Origin: Candidatus Poribacteria bacterium WGA-3G | GTDB taxonomy: Bacteria > Poribacteria > WGA-4E > WGA-3G | Direction of reading: 5' to 3' | Length of the DNA stretch: 22,180 nucleotides | Assembly: GCA_000406005.1 (NCBI GenBank) | Contig: ASZN01000073.1 | Coordinates: forward strand, 4,881-27,060 | Part shown: one piece after another, positions 1-8,574 of the stretch | Layout of the letters: each line of letters begins with the position of its first letter | How positions within the stretch are numbered: position 1 is the stretch's first letter | Notes under the pieces: model-generated | The model's input: only the letters and a program-made list of their open reading frames with translations | What the model was told of the DNA's origin: nothing | The model's database searches: none | Program-made: the position numbers and the translations under genes

Positions 1-56
1 TATGCCACCGTATTTCATAACACGCGGTAATGCGACAACACTGTTTAGAAATGGTA

Positions 57-1682
57 TTATATAAGAAGTTCGTCTCCGATAGGGAAAAATTGGTCTGCGA
101 TCTGTTGCAAATCCATGGAGGTGTTGTGTTCAAAAGCGACGACTTCAACCCGTTTATCCTGTTGTTTAATGAGTTCGGCGAGCGGGCAGAAATCGCCATC
201 GCCACTTGCTAAGATGACGACATCCAGTGAACCGAGCATTGAAACAACATCGACAGCGATGCCGACATCCCAATCCCCTTTTGCGGACCCGTCGCCGCGT
301 AAGCGTAAATCTTTGCTTTTAATCGTATAGCCGTTGTGTTCGAGAAGTGACAGGAAACTGGATTGGTTGATTTCCGGTATCTGGACGACATAGGCATAAG
401 CGACCATAAGGTAGCGCGGCCCAACGATGAGATCGAGGAGTTTGATATAATCGACCCTTCTGCCGAACCGGTCTTTCGCGGCGTAGAACATATTTTGGAC
501 ATCCACAAAAACACCGACACGCGGTTGCTCGGAAGTCATCGGATACCCGGATTCACCTTCGCTGGGTTGCGGTGTATCTAAATAGGTAAGGGTTTGCCGA
601 ATTTGCGCCAGTGCGCCGCGCGCCGTCTGGTGACACCCTTCTAACGCATCGAAGTAGCTATCTAAACTGGTCTGGAATTCCTCGATTTCTTGGTGTCCCT
701 TGTAAATTGCCTCCTCAACTAATTTGAGGTCCGCGGAGAACCCCTCTTTTGCTGCCCGAATCTGGTCGTATTCCTTCAACTGTTCCGTTAGCCGTTCTTT
801 TTCTGCAAGGAGATGCTCACGCTCCGCAGCGAGTTGCTGTAGTTCGGCATTGGTTTCGATATGTTGTGCGACTTGGTTATGAAGTCTTTCGTTTTCTTTT
901 TCGAGTTCCTTCAAACGTTTTTCATTATCATGGTATGCATCAGTTTTGGTTTTCAGTCCCTTATTCTCCTCTAAGAGAAACGCGCGTTGTTGATCTAATC
1001 GGCTATGCTGCTTTTCGAGTGAAACATAGTTCGCTCTCGAGTCGGCTAATCGGCGTTCGAGTTGCTCAAATTCTCGGTCTGAATGTTCCGCCGGTTGGTT
1101 CTCTGCTTCTAAGTTGTCGGTATCTTGACCTACAATTGTCTCTGATTGTTCACGATTTGTGAGGTTTTCGTATCCGTTTGTGTATTCAACTTTTATAGAT
1201 TCATAAGTTGTATCGAGGAGTTTGTAACCGTGTTCGACGACTGCTGTGCGTTGGTCGGTGAGAAGTGCCCATACAATTTCGGCAAAATCACCGGATTCTA
1301 TGAGGATGTCGGACGTTCTAAAAAACGTTTCGATTTCGGAGACATCCATATAGCCGACGCGCGAGATTGCCGCTTGTGCCTTCTCACTAAGAAACCGGCT
1401 CGCCAATTCTTTGGTGGACGGTTCTCCGTTATGTGTTTCTGGTTTCGGTGCGTGAGTGTCGTCATTTTCATCCGTCGGAATCGTGTTGCTATCTACCGCC
1501 AAAAATGCGTCGGTTAGATTCGCTAATAACTCTCGCCTCGATAAGGCATAAAGTCTGTCTACATCGGGGATGATACCGGTAGAAACGCTCAACTGGAAAA
1601 TCTCTCTTTCATCTAAAAGCAGGTCGAGAAACCAGGTAAGTTGATCACGATGTATGTGCGATTTTAAATGTGGTTGTGACAT
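57..1682 (-). CDS. Coiled-coil NYN-domain (LabA/DUF88-like) protein
   Basis: This is a 541-residue protein. Residues about 388-541 form an NYN domain, a PIN-like nuclease fold of the LabA/DUF88 group. The expected acidic residues are visible: D394 in FVDVQN, D472 and D478 in GDWDVGIAVD, and D495/D497 in LASGDGDF. Family members are metal-dependent RNases or putative ones. Residues about 200-335 are strongly heptad-like and rich in E, K, Q and L, so a long coiled coil is expected. The first 190 residues are acidic and unrecognised. No signal peptide or membrane segment is visible, so the protein is likely cytoplasmic. The ATG lies 27 bp after the sugar-nucleotide dehydrogenase stop, which makes it the last gene of the heptose operon within the window. 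RNA cleavage is inferred from the fold. The fusion of a long coiled coil to NYN suggests oligomerisation or partner binding, which is a guess. Confidence 0.85.
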   Translation of the reverse strand: MSQPHLKSHIHRDQLTWFLDLLLDEREIFQLSVSTGIIPDVDRLYALSRRELLANLTDAFLAVDSNTIPTDENDDTHAPKPETHNGEPSTKELASRFLSEKAQAAISRVGYMDVSEIETFFRTSDILIESGDFAEIVWALLTDQRTAVVEHGYKLLDTTYESIKVEYTNGYENLTNREQSETIVGQDTDNLEAENQPAEHSDREFEQLERRLADSRANYVSLEKQHSRLDQQRAFLLEENKGLKTKTDAYHDNEKRLKELEKENERLHNQVAQHIETNAELQQLAAEREHLLAEKERLTEQLKEYDQIRAAKEGFSADLKLVEEAIYKGHQEIEEFQTSLDSYFDALEGCHQTARGALAQIRQTLTYLDTPQPSEGESGYPMTSEQPRVGVFVDVQNMFYAAKDRFGRRVDYIKLLDLIVGPRYLMVAYAYVVQIPEINQSSFLSLLEHNGYTIKSKDLRLRGDGSAKGDWDVGIAVDVVSMLGSLDVVILASGDGDFCPLAELIKQQDKRVEVVAFEHNTSMDLQQIADQFFPIGDELLI

Positions 1683-1709
1683 TATTGTGCTCCGAAGAAT
1701 AGAGTCTAA

Positions 1710-3035
1710 TTAAATTTTGATGATTTTCTCGTGTCCCATCTGGACACGGCGTGTTGCGTTACGCGTATCGACAACGGATTGGGCATGTTCGACGAGCCAA
1801 TTATAGTCTACGGCACCGTGATCGGTCAGAATTACAACACAATCGGCACTTCGCACCAAATTGGCTGTCAACGTTTTTGAATGGTAGGTTGTTTTGTTGT
1901 CAAGAGACAAATTTGATACATACGGGTCATGATATACAAATTCCGCTTTTTTGTCAAGAATTAAACGTATGACTTCAAGTGCGGGTGATTCGCGCGTATC
2001 ACTGACATCTTTTTTATAAGCGACACCCAAAATTAAGAGTTTCGACCCGTTAAGGGCTTTACGCTGGAGATTTAAAGCGTGGCTAATTTTCTCGACGACG
2101 TATTTAGGCATTTCGTTATTAATTTCGCTGGCGAGTTCAATGAATCTGGCATGATATTGATATTTCTGTGCTTTCCATGAGAGGTAGTGCGGATCGACAG
2201 GGATACAGTGTCCACCGGTACCGGGACCCGGATAAAAGGGCATGAATCCGAACGGTTTCGTGGCAGCAGCGTCAATAATTTCCCACACATCTAAATCCAT
2301 CCGATCACAGATCAACGCAACTTCGTTGATGAGTCCGATATTGACGCTCCGGAACGTGTTTTCGAGAAGTTTTACCATTTCCGCTGTTCGCGATGAGGAT
2401 ACCGTGTGTATTTTGTTGATGAACTGGGCGTAAAAGGTTTTGGCAACCTTCGTACAGTCGGGTGTAACACCGCCGATAATCTTCGGGGTGTTTGTAACGT
2501 AGTAGGTGCTGTTTCCGGGTTCAATGCGTTCGGGTGAATACGCCAGATAAAAATCACGTCCGACTTCTAACCTTTGAAGCGGGGCGTTTTTATTTAAATG
2601 GGTGTTGAGTATAGGGAGTACAAATTCTTCGGTTGTGCCGGGATAGGTGGTACTTTCGAGAACTATCAACTGTTCGGAGTGGAGGTGTTCGGCAACCCGC
2701 TCCGCTGCGGCAACGATATACTGCATATCTGGTGTGCGATCCTCACGCAACGGTGTCGGAACGCAGATATTAACTGTGTCTAAATCTTCAAGGACACTGA
2801 AATTTGTGGTTACCTGAATTTGTCCGGACGTAATCAGGGGCGCGAGTACTGTGTTAGGGACATCTGGTACGTCGGAGATACCCTGTTTCAACCGCTCTAT
2901 TTTTTCCGGACAGATATCAATGCCTGTAATTCGGAAGCCTGCGCTCGCGATGGCGACCATAAGCGGAAGTCCAACATAACCGAGTCCAATGATGCCTGCG
3001 TGAGCCGTGCGGTTTTCGATTTTTTCAAGTATCAT
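1710..3035 (-). CDS. UDP-N-acetyl-D-hexosamine 6-dehydrogenase (UDP-Glc/GDP-Man dehydrogenase family)
   Basis: This 441-residue cytoplasmic enzyme oxidises the C6 hydroxyl of a UDP-sugar to a carboxylate using two NAD+. The N-terminal Rossmann domain carries GLGYVG (residues 17-22). The central domain has K222 and N226 in KLLENTF. The catalytic cysteine is C277 in GPGTGGHCIPVDPHYLSW, and a C-terminal UDP-binding domain follows. That cysteine context matches the WbpA/WbpO/TviB branch (UDP-GlcNAc or UDP-GalNAc 6-dehydrogenase) better than UDP-glucose dehydrogenase, but the substrate cannot be fixed from sequence alone. The ATG overlaps the last 11 bases of gmhB, implying translational coupling. 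The product would be an acidic amino sugar for the polysaccharide exported by the divergent wza/wzc genes, which is an inference from context. Confidence 0.93.
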   Translation of the reverse strand: MILEKIENRTAHAGIIGLGYVGLPLMVAIASAGFRITGIDICPEKIERLKQGISDVPDVPNTVLAPLITSGQIQVTTNFSVLEDLDTVNICVPTPLREDRTPDMQYIVAAAERVAEHLHSEQLIVLESTTYPGTTEEFVLPILNTHLNKNAPLQRLEVGRDFYLAYSPERIEPGNSTYYVTNTPKIIGGVTPDCTKVAKTFYAQFINKIHTVSSSRTAEMVKLLENTFRSVNIGLINEVALICDRMDLDVWEIIDAAATKPFGFMPFYPGPGTGGHCIPVDPHYLSWKAQKYQYHARFIELASEINNEMPKYVVEKISHALNLQRKALNGSKLLILGVAYKKDVSDTRESPALEVIRLILDKKAEFVYHDPYVSNLSLDNKTTYHSKTLTANLVRSADCVVILTDHGAVDYNWLVEHAQSVVDTRNATRRVQMGHEKIIKI

Positions 3036-3660
3036 TTTTTATTAGCCAGCGCGTCGCTGCATAGAGGTTCGTGAAAATTTTTTCGGGACGGTATTTAGAG
3101 GAACGCGCCAGCCCTTCATCCGCTGTACGCCAACTGCGGTCCCCAATAGCGTCTGTATCCGATCGTTGAAAAGGTGCAGCCTTAATGTAATTTTGGTAAC
3201 TTTTCTTGCCGTGTCCAGTTAGGACAAGGAATGTGGAGGCTCCGGCACGCTGTCCCGCCTCAATATCTGTCGTTGAATCACCCATCAAATAGGCGTTTCG
3301 CAGTTCAATATTGTGTTCGAGAGCAGCACGTATTAGCATACCGGGTTTCGGTTTTCGACACTCGCATCCTGCCTCGGGATGGTGTGGACAATAATAAATG
3401 GCATCAATTGATCCACCTGCGTTCCTAATGTCAACGACCATTCGGGAGTGGATGTCCTTCAAGTTATCTTCCGAAAAAAGTCCCCTGCCGATCCCCGCTT
3501 GATTGGTTACCACAATAATACGATAACCGTTTCCTGTTAGATCCCGGAGTGCTTTGCGTGTGTTCGGAATGAAGTCAAATTCTTCCCACGTTCGGACGTA
3601 GCCCCAGTTCGGTGGATTCCGGTTAATAACGCCATCTCGATCGAGAAAAATAGTTTTCAT
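3025..3660 (-). CDS. gmhB: D-glycero-beta-D-manno-heptose-1,7-bisphosphate 7-phosphatase
   Basis: This is a HAD-IIIA phosphatase of 211 residues that removes the 7-phosphate of heptose-1,7-bisphosphate, the step after HldA in ADP-heptose synthesis for LPS core. The catalytic pair D7/D9 sits in FLDRDGVIN. T52 and N53 in VTNQAG form motif II, K105 lies in RKPKPG, and D128 in MGDSTTD is the magnesium ligand. The GmhB-specific zinc loop is complete, with C91, H93, C99 and C101. It starts with ATG in a 4-base ATGA overlap with hldA and ends inside the following dehydrogenase, so the three genes are one transcript. It is slightly longer than typical GmhB (about 190 residues) because of a C-terminal tail of roughly 40 residues (about 170-211). 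HisB-N-type histidinol phosphatases share the fold, but the hldA neighbour favours GmhB. Confidence 0.93.
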   Translation of the reverse strand: MKTIFLDRDGVINRNPPNWGYVRTWEEFDFIPNTRKALRDLTGNGYRIIVVTNQAGIGRGLFSEDNLKDIHSRMVVDIRNAGGSIDAIYYCPHHPEAGCECRKPKPGMLIRAALEHNIELRNAYLMGDSTTDIEAGQRAGASTFLVLTGHGKKSYQNYIKAAPFQRSDTDAIGDRSWRTADEGLARSSKYRPEKIFTNLYAATRWLIKNDT

Positions 3661-4715
3661 GTATTCGTTTTCTGTAAACCGTCGGATATAAACGTTCCGT
3701 TTTCAATTGCGTTCAGCAGTTCCTTCGGCGTGGCAGTCGCGCATCCCAACTTTCCGACGGCGATTCCACCTGCAAGGCTTGATAGGACGGCTGCACTGTG
3801 AAAATCAGCATTTGCTGCGAGCGCAAGCGTGAAGACAGCGACAACGGTATCTCCCGCACCTGTCACATCGGACACGATGTTGGCGTAGGGTGGCAGGTTT
3901 TCAACGTGTAGGCTGCCATCGGGTTTCCGTTGAAAGAGGGACATCCCCTCTGCGTCGCGTGTAATTAACAACGCCTTGAGGGACAGCCGATTTAAAATCT
4001 TCTCACCGACAGTGTGGAGCTGTGAAACATCGGTGATTTCTTCAGGGAGGGCTGCACACGCCTCCTTGTAGTTCGGGGTCATCGCTGTCACGTTTTTATA
4101 GTACCAGAAGTTGTTTCGCTTCGGGTCAACGATAACCGGTATATTGTGCGGCTGGGCATGTTTCATCACTTCCGAGATAAGATGCGCGTTGATAACGCCT
4201 TTATCGTAATCCGAGAAGATGATTGCGTCGCTGTCCGGCAACTGGGAGACGACAATATCCAATAGATGTCTTCGCATCGCTATAGAGATTTCCTGTTGGG
4301 ATTCTCTGTCAATCCGAAGTAGATGATGTCCTGAATCTCGATCACGTCCGGTAAAATTCGTCGTATTGGCGCGGGCAATCACGCGTGTTTTTGTGCTGGT
4401 CGGTCGCTCGGAATCTACGCAGATGCCAGTCGTGCTTAGATTCATTTCGGTGAGCATCTGGACTAACTTTTCGCCGTCCCTGTCTTTTCCGATAACACCG
4501 ACCAAGATCGCGTTGCCACCTAAACTTGCGATGTTTTGCGCGACATTCGCTGCGCCGCCGCATCCGGTCTTTTCTGTTTCGGCTTCGAACACAGGTACAG
4601 GCGCTTCAGGCGAAATTCGGTTTATATCCCCCCAGATATATGCGTCCATGATGACATCGCCGATAATGATGACCCGTTTGCCTTGAAGTTGTGCAAAAGT
4701 AGTTTTTAAGTTCAC
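3657..4715 (-). CDS. hldA: D-glycero-beta-D-manno-heptose-7-phosphate kinase (RfaE domain I)
   Basis: This PfkB-family kinase phosphorylates heptose-7-phosphate at C1 in the cytoplasm, the first committed kinase step toward ADP-heptose. Signatures are GDVIMDAYIWG followed by RISPEAPVPV near the N-terminus, GCGGAANVAQNIASLGG (PfkB motif 1), DRDSGHHLLRIDRE, TPNYKEA, and DVTGAGDTV, whose GAGD aspartate (residue 289 from this start) is the catalytic base. The HldE cytidylyltransferase domain is absent, so this is the monofunctional HldA form and an HldC would have to lie elsewhere. I chose GTG at 4715 because homology begins right after it. The frame stays open to a TTG at 4745, but that would lie inside a good promoter match. 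No Shine-Dalgarno precedes the GTG. It is the first gene of the operon and overlaps gmhB by 4 bases. Confidence 0.92.
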   Translation of the reverse strand: MNLKTTFAQLQGKRVIIIGDVIMDAYIWGDINRISPEAPVPVFEAETEKTGCGGAANVAQNIASLGGNAILVGVIGKDRDGEKLVQMLTEMNLSTTGICVDSERPTSTKTRVIARANTTNFTGRDRDSGHHLLRIDRESQQEISIAMRRHLLDIVVSQLPDSDAIIFSDYDKGVINAHLISEVMKHAQPHNIPVIVDPKRNNFWYYKNVTAMTPNYKEACAALPEEITDVSQLHTVGEKILNRLSLKALLITRDAEGMSLFQRKPDGSLHVENLPPYANIVSDVTGAGDTVVAVFTLALAANADFHSAAVLSSLAGGIAVGKLGCATATPKELLNAIENGTFISDGLQKTNT

Positions 4716-4721
4716 AACACT

Positions 4722-4750
4722 ATAGTAGCATAAATCTATGCGCAAAGCAA
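4722..4750 (-). promoter_or_regulatory. Putative sigma70 promoter of the hldA operon
   Basis: Reading the minus strand, TTGCTT (4750-4745) is followed after 17 bases by TACTAT (4727-4722), preceded by TGC as in an extended -10. The expected start point, about 7 bases downstream, falls at or next to the GTG at 4715, so the mRNA could be leaderless. This is pattern matching only. Confidence 0.5.
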
Positions 4751-4764
4751 TAAATAGTTTTCAT

Positions 4765-4794
4765 TTGCGTTGCAGACCCTTTTTCTGTTAAAAT
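4765..4794 (+). promoter_or_regulatory. Putative sigma70 promoter for wza-wzc
   Basis: TTGCGT (4765-4770) lies 18 bases before TAAAAT (4789-4794). The predicted start near 4801 would leave a leader of about 85 bases before the ATG at 4885. It is divergent from the hldA promoter, with about 15 bases between the two -35 boxes. No strong Shine-Dalgarno is visible before wza. Confidence 0.4.
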
Positions 4795-4884
4795 ATTTCA
4801 GCGATATAAAAAAGAGTGAAGCGCTTGCGTCTGAGAATCAACAAACAAACAAAATCTACTCAAAAAGGTTGATAGTGGTTTTTC

Positions 4885-6129
4885 ATGAACATATTTTCCC
4901 GATGCCGACGGTTTTTTGGAAGCAGCGATTGTTTCGCAAGACTTTCCACTAACAGTTTTCTTATATTTTTGTCCGTTTTGGTATACCTTAGTCTTTCCGT
5001 TCTCGTTTTCGCGGAGGGTCCTGCTACCGAGGAACCGGCGACTGAGACGGAAATTTCGCTAAACGACGCAGGACCCCCTGACCTGTCTACGTATAAATTG
5101 GAAGTCGGTGATAGTTTTGTTGTTACCGTAGATGGCTATCAAGAATATAGCAAAGAACGAATCCCCGTGCCGGTCCAACAAGATGGTTATGTCTCCTATC
5201 CGCTTATTGGCCTTATCAAGGTCGCCGGTCTCACAGTTTCTGAACTTGAGTCAGAGATGCAGTCCGCTTTCTCGAAACATCTCCCGACAGCACGTGTGTT
5301 TGTAACCCTCATGCAACCGAAACGCACGATTCTCGTCTTCGGTGCGGTTGAACCGCGGGCGCGTGGAAACCTGCACGTCTTTGAGATTGGACAGGTTTAT
5401 CTGCTGCAAGCACTTGCCTCCGCGGGGATCAACTATGAACTCGCGGATCTCACGGATATTACGATCTGGCGGCGTGGAAAGCTGTTCAAAAGGGTTGATT
5501 ATCTTGAACTCATCAGTGCAGGCGGTCCCGATATTCCACTGAAAGATCATGATACGATATTCGTTCCTTCCGTTTTTCAGCAGCGTCCGGTGCGTGTCAT
5601 AGGGGCGGTTGTGGCTCCCGGTACTTATCCGATAACTGAACCACAAGTGCCTGCAACACAAGCCCTGAAACTCGCTGGTGGCTCCAGAGCCGATTTCGCG
5701 GATCTCCATAAATCGGAAATCATCACGAGCGAAAAGCGTGTTTTGGTCGATCTCACCACGGAAGACGTTGATGCGGTGCTCGGTCCCGGCGATACACTAT
5801 ATGTGCCGTTGGCGGAAGCGAAAATAAGCGTTACCGGCGCAGTAGAGAAACCCGGCCAATATATCATTACGGAGCCTGTCCTTCTGGGGCAAGCGATCGC
5901 TATAGCAGGCGGCTTCAACGAGGAACGCGCAAACCCGAAAAAATGCCTGCTGACCCGCGCGGATGGAACAGAAGAAGAGTTGAACTTCGATCAGGTACAC
6001 TCGGATGTTTACTTGAACCCGAACGATCAACTCCGCGTCCGAGAAAGAACACGTTTAGACTGGCGGGTAATCACCTTCGCGACATCATTTGTGAATCTAC
6101 TTGTTACCGTTCTAATCAGATACCGTTAA
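4885..6129 (+). CDS. wza: Polysaccharide export protein with three SLBB domains (Wza-like)
   Basis: This 414-residue protein would form the periplasmic/outer-membrane channel for a capsule or exopolysaccharide. A long N-region is followed by a hydrophobic stretch (about residues 24-42) ending in VLVFA, a plausible signal peptidase I site after A43. There is no lipobox cysteine, unlike E. coli Wza. Residues about 70-145 match the Poly_export domain (YKLEVGDSFVVTV; DGYVSYPLIGLIKVAGLT). Three SLBB beta-grasp domains follow at about 147-228, 235-308 and 313-386; the last two each contain an A-x-PG-x-Y or E-K-PG-Q-Y turn. A hydrophobic segment (395-411) lies just before the C-terminus. The reading frame stays open for 26 helical-looking codons past the TAA, so the C-terminus may be shortened. 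wzc starts 64 bases downstream and is its expected inner-membrane partner. Confidence 0.93.
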   Translation: MNIFSRCRRFFGSSDCFARLSTNSFLIFLSVLVYLSLSVLVFAEGPATEEPATETEISLNDAGPPDLSTYKLEVGDSFVVTVDGYQEYSKERIPVPVQQDGYVSYPLIGLIKVAGLTVSELESEMQSAFSKHLPTARVFVTLMQPKRTILVFGAVEPRARGNLHVFEIGQVYLLQALASAGINYELADLTDITIWRRGKLFKRVDYLELISAGGPDIPLKDHDTIFVPSVFQQRPVRVIGAVVAPGTYPITEPQVPATQALKLAGGSRADFADLHKSEIITSEKRVLVDLTTEDVDAVLGPGDTLYVPLAEAKISVTGAVEKPGQYIITEPVLLGQAIAIAGGFNEERANPKKCLLTRADGTEEELNFDQVHSDVYLNPNDQLRVRERTRLDWRVITFATSFVNLLVTVLIRYR

Positions 6130-6193
6130 CTGCTGGACAGACGCGTAGAAGAGGCACTTACCGAAGCATTAAGAAAAAACAACGAGGATACTG

Positions 6194-8539
6194 ATGCCAG
6201 AGACAGCTGATCGGCACTATGAAGAAGTTAGAGAAATTCGATTGTCAGACTATTTTTGGATGCTCTTTCGGAATAAGTGGAGTGTCCTGCTCATTTTTTT
6301 ACTTTCCGTTTTCGCAGCGTTTCTCATAACCGACCTCACACCGCCAACTTATCAATCCGAGACCACGATTCGTGTTTTAGACGGTCAAGCCGCCTCCTCC
6401 CTACTCTCGCAGCTGCCGATACCTGGATTGTTTGGTGGCACGTCTGTGGGTGCTTTCGCCGCGCAACTCCAATCACGGGACCTTGTGATTACACCGGCGG
6501 TACGCCAACTTAGAGACGAAGGTCTTATTAAGCCCCTACCGATACATCGCGGGCGATTTGTCCCATGGCTTGTCGGTGTGTTCGGTGTGAAACTTGATCA
6601 GAACGCAACGGAACAGGGAGAACTAACGCCTGCCGAGTGGGAAGATGCTTTCATCAAAACACTTATTGATGAGCAGTTAAAGGTTGAAGAGTCACCAGAC
6701 GGAAAAGTGATTACTGTAACTGTACAGCAATCGAACTCGGAACGCGCACAGAATCTCGCCAACAGAATCGCTGCAGTCTTTCAAGCGGTTGTCGAAGCAG
6801 AGGCTATTGAGAAAATGGAATGGTGGCGAAAGCCGCTTCCACAAGAGATGCTGAATCAAACCCAAGAGTCCCTCACAAATGCCGAAAAAGCACTCTTCGC
6901 TTTTCAGGAACAACACCCGAAATTGACCTTAAACGCTGAAGGCGGGACACAGGCGCAGGTCATCTTGGCACTCCAAGTCCAAGAAAATGAGTTGATAAAC
7001 TTGCTGATAGGTGCTGAATTAAGAGAGGCGACCTACCGCGAAAGATTGGAAAGCTTATCAGAAGAGCTTATATCGGAAACAATCGGACGGAATCCTTCAC
7101 ATGCCAAATTGCAGGATAGCTTAAACCAATATGAAATTGAGAGAGCGGAACTGCTCGGCAAGTACGATGAAACGCATCCTGAAGTGACTGCTATTGATAA
7201 AAAGATCGAGGAAACGGAAGCACGTCTCGCTAACGAGGAGAAGGATATAAAGAGTACAACCTCTTCCTATAACCCGCTGCATCAAATATTTACAGAGAAA
7301 GTTAATGAGGCGGAGGCGTCCGTTATTAGTCTTAAGAAACAGAAAGCTGAGGTTACTGCCAAAATTGATGCACATTTCTTGGAACTCGGCCGGTGGTCTT
7401 CTGACCAATTAGAATTCTATCGCCTTAAGCGAGATGTTGAGATTTACAATGCTCAGGTCATCGCGTTAGAGACGAAATTAAGAGAGGCGGAGATTTTTGC
7501 ACAGGCACGCTCGGAAAGTATCAAGGTGTTGGATAAGGCGCGCTCGCCGGAAGAACCGCTGAAGCCGCGCCTAAAATTGAATCTCGCTTTGGGGGCATTC
7601 GTCGGAATGCTGCTCGGTATGACGTTCGCTGTCGCCAAAAATTATTTCAAGGATACCTATCTCCGTTTAGAGGAGGCGGTCCGGCAATTAGGTGAACTCC
7701 CAGAATCGCCAAGTTTTCTCGGTGTGCTACCCTCTATCAAAAAACGCAGCACCTATCGACTTCCGCTAATGGTGCATGATGTTCCGAATTCGAGGACTGC
7801 CGAGGCGTTCCGTGTCCTACAAGCCAAACTGCCGTTCCTGAATCCGGGTGCGTCCGTGAAAACGATTCTCGTCACAAGCGCGACACGCGGCGAAGGCAAG
7901 AGTACCATCTCCTCGAACCTCGCCGTTGCTCTCACCCAAAGAGGCAATAAAGTTCTGCTCATAGATGCGGATATGCGTAGACCGTCGCAACACAACACGT
8001 TTCCGAGCGAACAGCTTCTTCAAGAAGAGACAAGCACATCTGAATTACCTGTCGCACGCATCGACACACGTAAACCGGGTTTGAGTGAAGCCATCATCCA
8101 TCTCAACGCCGAAAACGCCGACGACGTACTTCAGGCAACAGTCAAACAGACGGGTATTCCTGATCTGGACCTACTACCGAGCGGTACGGTTCCGCCGAAC
8201 CCGATTGAACTTCTCAACTCGGAAATGATGAACCAGCTGTTGGAACTCGCAAAGTCCGAATATGATGTTATCGTTATTGACTCGCCACCTGTCCGTGCCG
8301 TCGCTGATCCGATGATATTGGCGAACATTGTTGATGCCATCGTTTATGTCTTTGACATCACGAAAACTCGCCGATTTGATGTCGTTACGGGCATTCGACA
8401 CTTGACAGAAGCCTTCCCGACGAAAAAAGTCGGCGTGGTGTGCAATATGATCAATCCGAAGCATGCAAAGTCTTACGGTTACTACAGCCGTCACGGCACC
8501 TACTACGGACTCGTGGATGAAGATAGTGAAACGGAATAA
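6194..8539 (+). CDS. wzc: Polysaccharide co-polymerase / BY-kinase (Wzc-like)
   Basis: This is a 781-residue inner-membrane protein that regulates polysaccharide chain length and export by cycles of tyrosine autophosphorylation. A Wzz domain starts with a membrane helix at about 28-47. The periplasmic region has long coiled-coil stretches (about 200-440), and a second membrane helix lies at about 459-480. The cytoplasmic BY-kinase domain has Walker A GEGKS (about 566-570), Walker A' VLLIDADMRRP (about 586-596) and Walker B VIVIDSPP (about 692). The C-terminal tail is a tyrosine cluster (YGYYSRHGTYYG, from about residue 761), the usual autophosphorylation site. Between Walker A' and the next conserved block there are roughly 25 extra residues (QLLQEETSTSELPVARID region). 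The ATG is preceded by a GAGG-type ribosome site. It is likely co-transcribed with wza. Confidence 0.95.
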   Translation: MPETADRHYEEVREIRLSDYFWMLFRNKWSVLLIFLLSVFAAFLITDLTPPTYQSETTIRVLDGQAASSLLSQLPIPGLFGGTSVGAFAAQLQSRDLVITPAVRQLRDEGLIKPLPIHRGRFVPWLVGVFGVKLDQNATEQGELTPAEWEDAFIKTLIDEQLKVEESPDGKVITVTVQQSNSERAQNLANRIAAVFQAVVEAEAIEKMEWWRKPLPQEMLNQTQESLTNAEKALFAFQEQHPKLTLNAEGGTQAQVILALQVQENELINLLIGAELREATYRERLESLSEELISETIGRNPSHAKLQDSLNQYEIERAELLGKYDETHPEVTAIDKKIEETEARLANEEKDIKSTTSSYNPLHQIFTEKVNEAEASVISLKKQKAEVTAKIDAHFLELGRWSSDQLEFYRLKRDVEIYNAQVIALETKLREAEIFAQARSESIKVLDKARSPEEPLKPRLKLNLALGAFVGMLLGMTFAVAKNYFKDTYLRLEEAVRQLGELPESPSFLGVLPSIKKRSTYRLPLMVHDVPNSRTAEAFRVLQAKLPFLNPGASVKTILVTSATRGEGKSTISSNLAVALTQRGNKVLLIDADMRRPSQHNTFPSEQLLQEETSTSELPVARIDTRKPGLSEAIIHLNAENADDVLQATVKQTGIPDLDLLPSGTVPPNPIELLNSEMMNQLLELAKSEYDVIVIDSPPVRAVADPMILANIVDAIVYVFDITKTRRFDVVTGIRHLTEAFPTKKVGVVCNMINPKHAKSYGYYSRHGTYYGLVDEDSETE

Positions 8540-8574
8540 TTAACATTGTAATGATTGCGTGAATCTATAACGAT

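Noticed and set aside
1..18. ATG on the minus strand at 18-16 that could open the next gene of the heptose operon (MKYGGI...).
   Set aside because: Only six codons are visible and no ribosome site precedes it.
4366..4686. 106-codon plus-strand frame inside hldA.
   Set aside because: It lies opposite a well-supported kinase gene and shows no domain.
5251..5709. 152-codon minus-strand frame within wza.
   Set aside because: It is antisense to conserved SLBB coding sequence and has unlikely composition.
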